Source of the DNA: Pseudomonadota bacterium
GTDB lineage: Bacteria > Bdellovibrionota_B > Oligoflexia > Oligoflexales > JAPPIL01
Direction of reading: 5' to 3'
Length of the DNA stretch: 21,518 nt
Assembly: GCA_028877195.1 (NCBI GenBank)
Contig: JAPPIL010000222.1
Span: 1-21,518 of the forward strand
Part shown: in pieces, positions 14,902 to 21,518 of the stretch
Layout: each line of letters starts with the position of its first letter
Position numbering within the stretch: the first letter of the stretch is position 1
The notes under the pieces: generated by a model
The model's database searches: none
Told to the model about the DNA's origin: nothing
The model's input: the letters and a program-made list of their open reading frames with translations, nothing else
Program-made: the position numbers and the translations under genes

Positions 14902-16950
14902 ATGGCTATTCAACAATGGTGTAATGTGAGGTCTTTTCTTTTAGTATTGTTTAGCGTTGGCTGTGGTGAGCCACAAAGCCACCCTTATGCAGTCGAGAAC
15001 AAGTCAGCAGCGCCGGTGCGTGAATCTATCAGCTCTGAACCGACACCTTTTGCGTCGCTTGATCTTACCGCAACAGTGAATTCTCTCCAAACAGGCAAGC
15101 TGATTCTCAACAGTAAAGCCAAGCGCCTGCAACAGCTAATGATTGTGCCGTCAAGGTCATACAGAGTAGAGGCAAGCTATAAACTAGATGGTCGCCAAAA
15201 ACTAGAGCGACACTTTCGTCAGACAGGTTGGATTGCTGAAGGTAAGCAACTGTTTGATATGTTAGTGGTGGTTAGTGCTTCGGAAGACCTAAATGCCACA
15301 CGTGCTAAAATTACCCCGATGTTGACAGATATTTTTTCAACACTAGTCAATCATGTGGCTAGTAATGGTGGTAGGGAAATAGATTGGCGGCTAGCATTGG
15401 TGAGTGCAGATGGTAGTGATGAAAAGTGTCTAGTGATTAGCAAACCAGCCGCGTTACAAACTCTTGAGTTTGATGATTTTGTTGTTTCAGATGACGAGCG
15501 AGTTATCAGTAAAGCTTCGGCAGCACTTGGTTTGGATAGCGATTCGATGTGTGCGGGTTTTCCTCGTGCTAACGCACCGCTGGTCGTCTTGGCGATAAGC
15601 GATAAGGATCATCAATGCGATATGGATAATCCGTTTGATGGCAGCGGTAAGCGCAACACTCGTGCTAAACAAACGAGCTTCCACTGTGGTAGTTCATTGA
15701 CCCGTTTTCATAGTAAGCTGAAGCGAGGATACAGTAGGGCGGTGAAGTTGTACGCTTTACTTGATAATGAGAGCAGTTGCGGCAGACAGCGAGCAAAGAA
15801 TGTCTGTTATGCCAGCAAACGTAAAGCGCTCACCAGCGACTGTTTGTTTACCAATCCTTGCTATGACCGTGATGACAGCTATCAGTATACTAGCGCTAAC
15901 TACAGGCGAGCTGGTATCTTTGACTTGATCAGGGGCATCGGTGCATCCGACTATGACAAGCTAGCCAGCGACTTTGCCGAGGACATCATTGCTAACTTTC
16001 TTGCTGCCAGTGGCGATGGGGAACTGGGGGCTGGCAGTCCTTTTATCATTCGCTTTAATCTCGGTGCAGGTGTAGACGCAAAGACAGTGGCTATTAAAGT
16101 CGATGGCAAGGTCTTACCGCCCAAATTCTATCAGGTAACTAAAGATGGACAGGTGCAACTGCGCGGCGATGTGCGCAAGTACTTCCCCGCGGGGAGTGTG
16201 GCGGTGGTCAAATACAGTGTCAAGCGTTCTTACAAGTATTTGCGCTTGGTGCATAGGGGAGACGTAACTTCACTACGGGTGAGTGGGGTAAATGGGCATT
16301 ATGATTTTAACGCCGCTGATGGGTTGCTGGTGTTTGACGATGAGATACCTTTGCAAAGTGAGATTAGGTTGTCGTATGAACATGCGATAGAGGTTAGCGA
16401 TACAGACATCGTCGAACATCGGGCCCATATCTACGATAAAGACGAGGTCAACAAGGTCGAGTGTTGTGCGACGAGTGATTGCACAAGCAAGTTTGCTTGT
16501 CAGATGGACGACGAGATGGTTGTTCATAATGCTCGGCAGCAAAACGAGCGGTCTAGTTTCACGGCGAGATACACTTTTGCCAATATTGGGCATGAGTTCA
16601 CGATACCGCCCAATTGCGAGGAGAGTTCCATGTCCTTGAAACTAAATGGTGTGCGCTGCTCTAAACTAGCCATTATTGAAGATAGCGTTAAGCTAACCAC
16701 CAAGCAGGCAAAAGATAATTGCCAAATGCTCAACAACTACGAGGCCGACGATGATATTGAGCTGCACTACACTTTCGGTCGTCAAGACGACGAAGTTGCT
16801 TTTCAGCATGTGCCTGGTGCCGAGATGAGAGTAAAAGTCAACGGCGAGTTAAAAACACCAGTTACGGACTATATCATCAGTGCCAATAAAATTAACTTCA
16901 CTGAAGTCTTGCCAACCGAAGCTAATGTCAAGGTGCATTATACCCCATGA
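14902..16950 (+). CDS. vWA-like lipoprotein with degenerate MIDAS and C-terminal beta repeats
   Basis: 682 residues from the AUG at 14902. GGAGG lies only 1 nt before it, so a GUG at 14926 or the upstream GUG at 14818 are alternatives. The N-terminus is a lipoprotein signal: RSFLLVLFSVGC, acylated Cys21 in a non-standard lipobox (Ser at -3). About residues 115-370 resemble the vWA domains of deltaproteobacterial surface proteins: FDMLVVVSASEDL sits where an active domain has DxxFVVDNSGSM, so the first MIDAS Asp is lost, and DWRLALVSAD is the matching second strand. From about 375 to the end, four imperfect beta modules follow, of the kind xxxIxVDGxxLPPxxYxVxxxGxV...PxGSxVxVxY. Probably an outer-membrane or periplasmic adhesive or structural protein. 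Converges with the other large lipoprotein gene 41 nt away; no terminator is clear between them. Confidence 0.66.
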   Translation: MAIQQWCNVRSFLLVLFSVGCGEPQSHPYAVENKSAAPVRESISSEPTPFASLDLTATVNSLQTGKLILNSKAKRLQQLMIVPSRSYRVEASYKLDGRQKLERHFRQTGWIAEGKQLFDMLVVVSASEDLNATRAKITPMLTDIFSTLVNHVASNGGREIDWRLALVSADGSDEKCLVISKPAALQTLEFDDFVVSDDERVISKASAALGLDSDSMCAGFPRANAPLVVLAISDKDHQCDMDNPFDGSGKRNTRAKQTSFHCGSSLTRFHSKLKRGYSRAVKLYALLDNESSCGRQRAKNVCYASKRKALTSDCLFTNPCYDRDDSYQYTSANYRRAGIFDLIRGIGASDYDKLASDFAEDIIANFLAASGDGELGAGSPFIIRFNLGAGVDAKTVAIKVDGKVLPPKFYQVTKDGQVQLRGDVRKYFPAGSVAVVKYSVKRSYKYLRLVHRGDVTSLRVSGVNGHYDFNAADGLLVFDDEIPLQSEIRLSYEHAIEVSDTDIVEHRAHIYDKDEVNKVECCATSDCTSKFACQMDDEMVVHNARQQNERSSFTARYTFANIGHEFTIPPNCEESSMSLKLNGVRCSKLAIIEDSVKLTTKQAKDNCQMLNNYEADDDIELHYTFGRQDDEVAFQHVPGAEMRVKVNGELKTPVTDYIISANKINFTEVLPTEANVKVHYTP

Positions 16951-16991
16951 CGTGCAAGGCAGCCCAAACGAGGGACTACAGCTCTATGAGA

Positions 16992-19472
16992 TCAATCCAG
17001 CCGATATAATAATTTAAAGTCATGACAATCAGCAGTCGGCCAGTTGACTCTTGAGCTGCCATCGAATGCAGTCAGTTCAGGTGTTTTACATGCACTACTG
17101 CCTAACGCATCGCCATTAGAGAACAAAGCAAAGTGCTGAACATATGTTGCCCCCGCATCAGCAGTCGGTAGCTTATCTTTATTCAAACCAAATGTAATCA
17201 TCCCCGTGCCATTTGGGTTGCGACTTATTTGCATCGACCACCAGTTAGCACGACTAGGCAACGGAACAATATCCCACTGCAGATTGCCACTACCAGAATT
17301 GGCAAGCACCAATATCCGCTGTTCCGACTTGTTGTTTGAATTGAACCCAATCACCGTGTTGGACACCAATAACCTCGGAATATACAACCGCACCGAGAAC
17401 GAAGACACAAATCCAGTAGCATTATTGACAATGCTAAACCTCGCCTCCCGATAGTAAGGCATCCCTAACGCCATATCACCAGCTAACCGCAAACTAATCG
17501 TCTGCTTGCCACCAACACCCAACACCGCACGAACAAAGCCAAGTTGTGAATCGGCGTCGCTAGCGTTGCGCACAGGTTGCCAATTGCCATCCCCCGTGTT
17601 GATTTGTAACCAACTGTGATTACCATCGACCCTTAAACTCCAACTCAACGCCCCTACGCCGTGATTCTTGATCTCAACATTCTTGATCGTCCTATCACCA
17701 GGATAATAGTAGTTGTTACTGGCAATCAAAACTCGCGTATGCATCAGCCCCTTGCTATAGTCAACAGCCACTGGCGGTGGGGTCTTATCGCCTCCATCTA
17801 TTGGCGTATCTGGTGGCGTATCTGGTGGTGTATTTGGTGGTGTATCTGGCGCTGTATTTGGTGGCTGGTCTGTAGTAGCTGCAGGAGGTGGCGCAACAGG
17901 AGCAACCCTGTAATACCAACTGTGGAAGTTGAGCACCGATGCAATGCGATTGCTGCTGTCAACACCATAAACACACAGAAGCTTCAAACCTGCCTTGTCC
18001 AACTTCGCAGTAATCGGAGTTGTAAAGCCCTTCACCACTGGCAAATAAGCGTTAAAATCAAGCGAACAACTGCTCTGGTCATGCAATAACAAGTAACGAT
18101 AACCAACTAACGACTCGTCGGTCGCATTAACCGTTATCTTTATCTCACTTACATCCGATTCAGGCTTGGGCAAACCAGCATCAGAGAAATATAATGCAGG
18201 TGCGTATGTTCGCTCCCACTCATACCGCGAAACACCATGCTGACTATTGCCTTCAGCATCATAGCCAACGATACAAAGAACCTTCTTGCCAACATCGCCC
18301 AACTCCACCGACAAACGACTGCCGATGTCTACCAACTCCGAATACTCGGCATCCTCACAAGGATCGCCTCCGACTTCAACAGGTTCGGGAGGAGCACTGC
18401 TCTCATTCGGCACCCGCCGCAACAACCGACCCATAACATTAGACATCAGCTCCGTATTCGCAGCAAGCTTCAGCATCTCGGCATTAACTTTGTCGTTCAG
18501 CTCCTTTATCTTCGCATGATTCTTTTTCTTTTTTTTGCGTTCCTGCTCCAACTGCTGACTATAGCCCATTAACTTCTCAATCGCCGTCCGTGTCGTTGGT
18601 TCAGTAACAAGACTGATAAACTCACTATCCTCAAGCATGTCAGCAAAAATATTGTCCAAATTGCTAATTACGGCAGGAATATCTATCAATGCCTTCAAGT
18701 CTTCGCCACCATCGGCATTCATGATTGAGTCAATAATCTCCTTCTTATTCAAAATTGAACTGATGATGCCCTCTTCCCTGATTAAATTAGCAATGAACGC
18801 ACTCTCCTGTAGTAATGCGTCGATGATGACATCTGATAGCTCTTTGTTCTTTTGAATTTTCCCAAAGACCGCAAGAATGCTGTTTCTGTGTTTAGCTCGC
18901 TCCTTGTCAGTCTTTGCCTTTTCCATCTTGCTAATGTCCGCAAGCACCGACTGCATGTAGCCCATCAACTCGGCAGTATCGATACCATCGGCATTTGTAA
19001 TGCTGCTCAATATGTTTTGATTGGTGGCAATCTTCATGCCAATGTTCTTAACCTTAGCACTTATGTCAGGGTCGTTAAAAACCTCCGTCATAATCTTACC
19101 GCCATGCTCGGCCATCAACTTGGAGATAAAATCTTTATTGCCAATGATAATAGTCAATACATTAGGGCTGTCTGCACCAGAACTGCCATCGCCACTTGTG
19201 TCAATGGTCTCCTTGCTTGGCAAACTAACCAACGCATAGCGATAACCAACCGCATCGCTGCTATCAGGTTGACTGACCACTAGAGTTATCTTATCAGCAT
19301 TGGAGTTGATTGGCGGATTGGCAATAACCACCCGATGCTCGCTGCCCTCACGCACAACTGGGTTGGTTGTTTGAATTTGTGGTTTGGTTTCTTTGGATGC
19401 CGTCTTTTCTCTGTTCTTTTCTTTGCACGACCAAGAGAACAGCACCAATATAACAAGAATACCTATCTTCAT
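16992..19472 (-). CDS. large modular lipoprotein: Ig-like domain split by a helical tandem repeat, Pro-rich linker, BACON-like repeats
   Basis: 826 residues from the AUG at 19472, preceded by GGTGGTGA. The signal is ILVILVLFSWSC with acylated Cys16 (Ser at -3, as in the converging lipoprotein). Residues about 61-90 plus 371-424 look like one beta domain, and 443-523 a second complete copy (DESLVGYRYLLL, LKLLCVYGVDSSN). The region 93-370 is helical and charged, sitting in the loop of copy one, and is itself a near-tandem duplication (LMGY at 169 and 301; NKEL at 209, NTEL at 339). A Pro/Thr linker (526-568) precedes two BACON-like modules (about 578-700, 701-800; GVGALSWSL, GSGNLQWDI). Unrecognised as a whole; a surface or periplasmic structural protein. 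Likely transcribed with mltD upstream (52-nt gap). Confidence 0.68.
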   Translation of the reverse strand: MKIGILVILVLFSWSCKEKNREKTASKETKPQIQTTNPVVREGSEHRVVIANPPINSNADKITLVVSQPDSSDAVGYRYALVSLPSKETIDTSGDGSSGADSPNVLTIIIGNKDFISKLMAEHGGKIMTEVFNDPDISAKVKNIGMKIATNQNILSSITNADGIDTAELMGYMQSVLADISKMEKAKTDKERAKHRNSILAVFGKIQKNKELSDVIIDALLQESAFIANLIREEGIISSILNKKEIIDSIMNADGGEDLKALIDIPAVISNLDNIFADMLEDSEFISLVTEPTTRTAIEKLMGYSQQLEQERKKKKKNHAKIKELNDKVNAEMLKLAANTELMSNVMGRLLRRVPNESSAPPEPVEVGGDPCEDAEYSELVDIGSRLSVELGDVGKKVLCIVGYDAEGNSQHGVSRYEWERTYAPALYFSDAGLPKPESDVSEIKITVNATDESLVGYRYLLLHDQSSCSLDFNAYLPVVKGFTTPITAKLDKAGLKLLCVYGVDSSNRIASVLNFHSWYYRVAPVAPPPAATTDQPPNTAPDTPPNTPPDTPPDTPIDGGDKTPPPVAVDYSKGLMHTRVLIASNNYYYPGDRTIKNVEIKNHGVGALSWSLRVDGNHSWLQINTGDGNWQPVRNASDADSQLGFVRAVLGVGGKQTISLRLAGDMALGMPYYREARFSIVNNATGFVSSFSVRLYIPRLLVSNTVIGFNSNNKSEQRILVLANSGSGNLQWDIVPLPSRANWWSMQISRNPNGTGMITFGLNKDKLPTADAGATYVQHFALFSNGDALGSSACKTPELTAFDGSSRVNWPTADCHDFKLLYRLD
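17803..17862 (-). repeat. 12-nt tandem repeat encoding PPDT/PPNT linker
   Basis: Five imperfect 12-nt units of the form GGYGTATYTGGT run in tandem in the plus-strand reading. They encode a PPxT-type linker in the large lipoprotein between its Ig-like and BACON-like parts. Units differ at one to three bases, so the array is diverged, but expansion or contraction in steps of four residues would keep the frame. Confidence 0.75.
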
Positions 19473-19524
19473 GACATCACCACCCACGCTCCAACAAACA
19501 CTGCTTTAAACACAATACACCCAC

Positions 19525-20997
19525 CTATAAGTTGATGACTTTGATTATTTGCCCTGGGTAGATACGCGACTTGCGAAGATTGTTGGTGCGCTTCAGTTGC
19601 TTGACACTAACATCATACTTTTTCGCAATACGATAAAGACTCTCACCGCGTCGCACCCGATGCTGTATCACACGCCCGCTGTCAGCTCTGTCAGCAGCCG
19701 CCATCTGCTTGGCAAGATCACGATGACGTTTGCTAGCCATCTTCTCGCTATTCGATGAGCGCCCTACAATTTTTAGGAGTTGCCCCGCATAGATACGACT
19801 AGACGTTAGGTTGTTTGCCAATAATAGCGATCGCACCGAAGTATTGAAGCGTCGTGCTAGTGAATAAAGCGAATCACCACGCCGAACACGGTATCGACCC
19901 TTAATCTCTTGACGACGATAAGCAAGCAACCGCTTTTTGCTCTGCTGCTCAAATTTCTTGCGCTGTGCGGTCGTGAGACTGCGACAATCGACAGGAATAC
20001 GCACATTGATATGCTTGGTTGGGTGCACCACCCCACGCCGCACAGATACATTGTGCGACTTCAACGCTTTTAGTGAACAGTTGGTTTCCGCTGCGATCTC
20101 TGCTAATCGTGTTTGTGGTGGCACGCGGTAAAGGTTAAAACGTTGGAGGGCAAACACCCGTTCACTCTTTAGTTCAAAACCATAATGGCGATAATGTCGC
20201 CCGATATGCATGGCGGCGATAAACTTTGGCACGTAGTTTACCGTCTCTTCAGGCAATACCCGCTTCTCGATGAGTTCAAAAAAATCACGCGTATCACGGC
20301 GCATAACCGCCCGCAAAACTCGCACCTCACCGCTATTGTATGAGGCGATCGCCAACCACCACGACTGATAGACCCTGTTCAAATCCTGCAAATAAGAGAT
20401 TGCCGCCGCAGTTGAAGCGACAACATCCATCCGCTGATCGATGAAACTATCGATTAACAACCCGTGAAAAGCACCAGTTCTGCGCATAAATTGCCAAATA
20501 CCGACTGCATAAGCCTTGGAGCGAGCATTATTTACAAAACCACTCTCAATCATCGCCAGATAATAAAGGTCGGTCGGCAAACCATGTTCTTGTAGTTCCG
20601 ATTGAATATAGGAACGATAATACTCGCCGCGATTCAAGAAACGCTGGAAACGAGCATGCTCCTTAACTGTAAAGTATTTTATCCACTTCTTGACGAGCGG
20701 ATGCTCAATATAGGCTAGCGATGAATTGTAGAGGTCTCCCGCATCTTTGTTAGTGTTGCTCTCACTATTGCGAACAGCAGACGGGCGCTCTGACTCAGAT
20801 GAATTAGCGGCTTGTGCATACGCATACAACTCGTCATCGTCTTGATAAGCATACATATCGGCAACAGTTGGGGGAGCATAGCGCCGTGTTCCGTTTGTTT
20901 TGTGGTTTGATTCCAAAGTTGAACGGTGAACTGCATAAGGCAGACATGCTGTTATCAGCAACAGTGGCAACAACAGTGGCAACAGCAACGAAGACAA
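19525..20997 (-). CDS. mltD: membrane-bound lytic murein transglycosylase, MltD type, with LysM repeats
   Basis: 490 residues. Cleaves the beta-1,4 bond of peptidoglycan glycan strands and forms anhydro-muropeptides. Start: UUG at 20997, since the frame closes four codons upstream (TAG) and no AUG is available before the lipobox; AGGGTG lies upstream. Lipobox ITAC gives acylated Cys18. The SLT domain spans about residues 100-260: LPTDLYYLAMIESGF with catalytic Glu151, then AVGIWQFMRRTG and AIASYNSGEVRV. Two clear LysM repeats follow (about 370-415 and 443-490; RVRRGDSLYSLARRF, RVRRGESLYRIAKKY), and a degenerate third-like segment lies before them (about 290-340). The length is like E. coli MltD (452). 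The Glu and LysM features are intact, so it should be active at the outer-membrane inner face. First gene of an apparent two-gene operon with the large lipoprotein. Confidence 0.92.
   Translation of the reverse strand: MSSLLLPLLLPLLLITACLPYAVHRSTLESNHKTNGTRRYAPPTVADMYAYQDDDELYAYAQAANSSESERPSAVRNSESNTNKDAGDLYNSSLAYIEHPLVKKWIKYFTVKEHARFQRFLNRGEYYRSYIQSELQEHGLPTDLYYLAMIESGFVNNARSKAYAVGIWQFMRRTGAFHGLLIDSFIDQRMDVVASTAAAISYLQDLNRVYQSWWLAIASYNSGEVRVLRAVMRRDTRDFFELIEKRVLPEETVNYVPKFIAAMHIGRHYRHYGFELKSERVFALQRFNLYRVPPQTRLAEIAAETNCSLKALKSHNVSVRRGVVHPTKHINVRIPVDCRSLTTAQRKKFEQQSKKRLLAYRRQEIKGRYRVRRGDSLYSLARRFNTSVRSLLLANNLTSSRIYAGQLLKIVGRSSNSEKMASKRHRDLAKQMAAADRADSGRVIQHRVRRGESLYRIAKKYDVSVKQLKRTNNLRKSRIYPGQIIKVINL
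20959..20982 (-). repeat. exact two-copy 12-nt tandem repeat in the mltD signal peptide
   Basis: Positions 20959-20970 and 20971-20982 are identical (CAACAGTGGCAA on the plus strand) and encode the repeated LLLP of the hydrophobic signal core. Slippage would add or remove four hydrophobic residues without a frameshift. Confidence 0.7.
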
Positions 20998-21029
20998 GTA
21001 AGCACCCTAAAACAACGATATAGCTCACT

Positions 21030-21045
21030 CAATTGTAATCAATTG
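21030..21045. promoter_or_regulatory. paired CAATTG palindromes, candidate operator
   Basis: CAATTG, four spacer bases (TAAT), CAATTG. Each half is itself palindromic. It lies about 33 nt upstream of the mltD start in the 198-nt divergent region 20998-21195, which otherwise holds A/T-rich runs and no promoter I can place firmly. Confidence 0.3.
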
Positions 21046-21195
21046 CGCAAAAAAGAGCTAGGCACGTTTATCGACTTGTTTGCCTCTGCTCGCCTATCGG
21101 CAACCGTTTGTTCGGCATCAAAATTCCTGAAAAAATCAATTTTTTGATAAACTTTAAAAAATTTTTGACGATTACTGATTATAGATATGGCAGAG

Positions 21196-21518
21196 TGTGC
21201 AATTGGTAATCTTTATCAACACAATTATTGTTTTAGCCATAGCCACCCCTAGTCTACTGTATGGAGGGTATGGTGCGGTCAGTTTGGATGCGGGCAAAGC
21301 ACACACAGATACTGCGACTGAACAGGCTGATATTGAGGCTAAACTCTGGTCTGCGAGCGAGCTTGATACAGCCAAGCTTGAGACGCAAATTGTGCGTGGT
21401 CTGCAGCAGCAACCCGATTCCGCCTACTATCACTATCTGTTGGCGATGCTTTATCTGCGGCAATCACAGCAAGACCCACTCCAAGACAATGTCATCAACA
21501 AGGCGATGTTGCTAGGGC
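21196..21518 (+). CDS. exported protein with TPR-like segment, C-terminus outside window
   Basis: The frame opens after a TAG at 21181 and runs 107 codons to the window edge. The start is either GUG at 21196 or UUG at 21202; no strong ribosome-binding site decides between them. Residues 1-22 are hydrophobic (VQLVIFINTIIVLAIATPSLL), a signal peptide or membrane anchor. They are followed by a polar region, then a helix pair typical of tetratricopeptide repeats: IVRGLQQQPDSAYYHYLLAML. The overlapping frame starting at 21261 gives a basic, compositionally odd peptide and is treated as a shadow. It is divergent from mltD with 198 nt between. No function can be assigned from this fragment. Confidence 0.55.

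Noticed and set aside
17661..18089. Plus-strand frame rich in Trp/Ile/Cys repeats
   Set aside because: It is the complement of the PPxT minisatellite; the composition is an artefact of reading the repeat backwards.
18852..19283. 143-residue plus-strand reading frame inside the large lipoprotein gene
   Set aside because: Antisense to the modular lipoprotein, whose internal repeats and lipobox support the minus strand.
1..21518. tRNA, rRNA, CRISPR array, insertion sequence or prophage
   Set aside because: Intergenic gaps were read on both strands; no TPsiC-like motif, regular spaced repeats, transposase or integrase motifs were found.

Overview
The window is 21.5 kb of densely coding DNA with moderate base composition (by eye just under 50% G+C), AUG/GUG/UUG starts and Shine-Dalgarno sites. 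It comes from a Gram-negative bacterium: it carries SppA, an MltD-type lytic transglycosylase with LysM repeats, a DppA-type periplasmic binding protein, an FkpA/Mip-like prolyl isomerase and several signal peptides or lipoboxes. A degenerate von Willebrand A-like lipoprotein with PP-x-x-x-Y beta repeats, a GAF/HD-GYP protein and secreted V8/trypsin-like paralogues fit Bdellovibrionota, Oligoflexia or other delta-type lineages. That placement is inference; DppA, by contrast, looks very proteobacterial. No tRNA, rRNA, CRISPR, transposase or phage gene was seen. No gene-free stretch exceeds 300 bases; the longest are 7278-7539, 9118-9336, 3060-3277 and 20998-21195.

Region by region. (1) 1-3059, minus strand: a probable operon of two paralogous secreted trypsin-fold proteins whose catalytic residues are degraded, followed by an exported LD-carboxypeptidase cut by the window edge. 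A perfect 15-bp inverted repeat lies just before the carboxypeptidase ribosome-binding site. (2) 3060-6932, plus: a Lon protease overlapping a group I cysteine desulfurase. (3) 6999-7277, minus: an HU-type nucleoid protein. (4) 7540-9117, plus: a stand-alone dppA. (5) 9337-12476, plus: a tight operon of FKBP isomerase, SppA and an RluA-family pseudouridine synthase, with 1-nt gaps. (6) 12566-14785, plus: a GAF/HD-GYP c-di-GMP phosphodiesterase-type protein, then a small charged protein. (7) 14902-16950, plus: a vWA-like lipoprotein. It converges on (8) 19472-16992, minus: an 826-residue lipoprotein in which a helical tandem repeat interrupts an Ig-like domain. Upstream of that gene, on the same strand, is the MltD-like transglycosylase (20997-19525). 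(9) 21196 to the end, plus: the start of an exported protein with a TPR-like segment.

The common theme is the cell envelope: peptidoglycan trimming (LdcA, MltD), periplasmic folding and signal-peptide clearance (FKBP, SppA), peptide capture (DppA) and large surface or periplasmic lipoproteins. The least described parts are the pseudoprotease pair and the two large lipoproteins. All functional statements rest on motifs read by eye; no database search was run.
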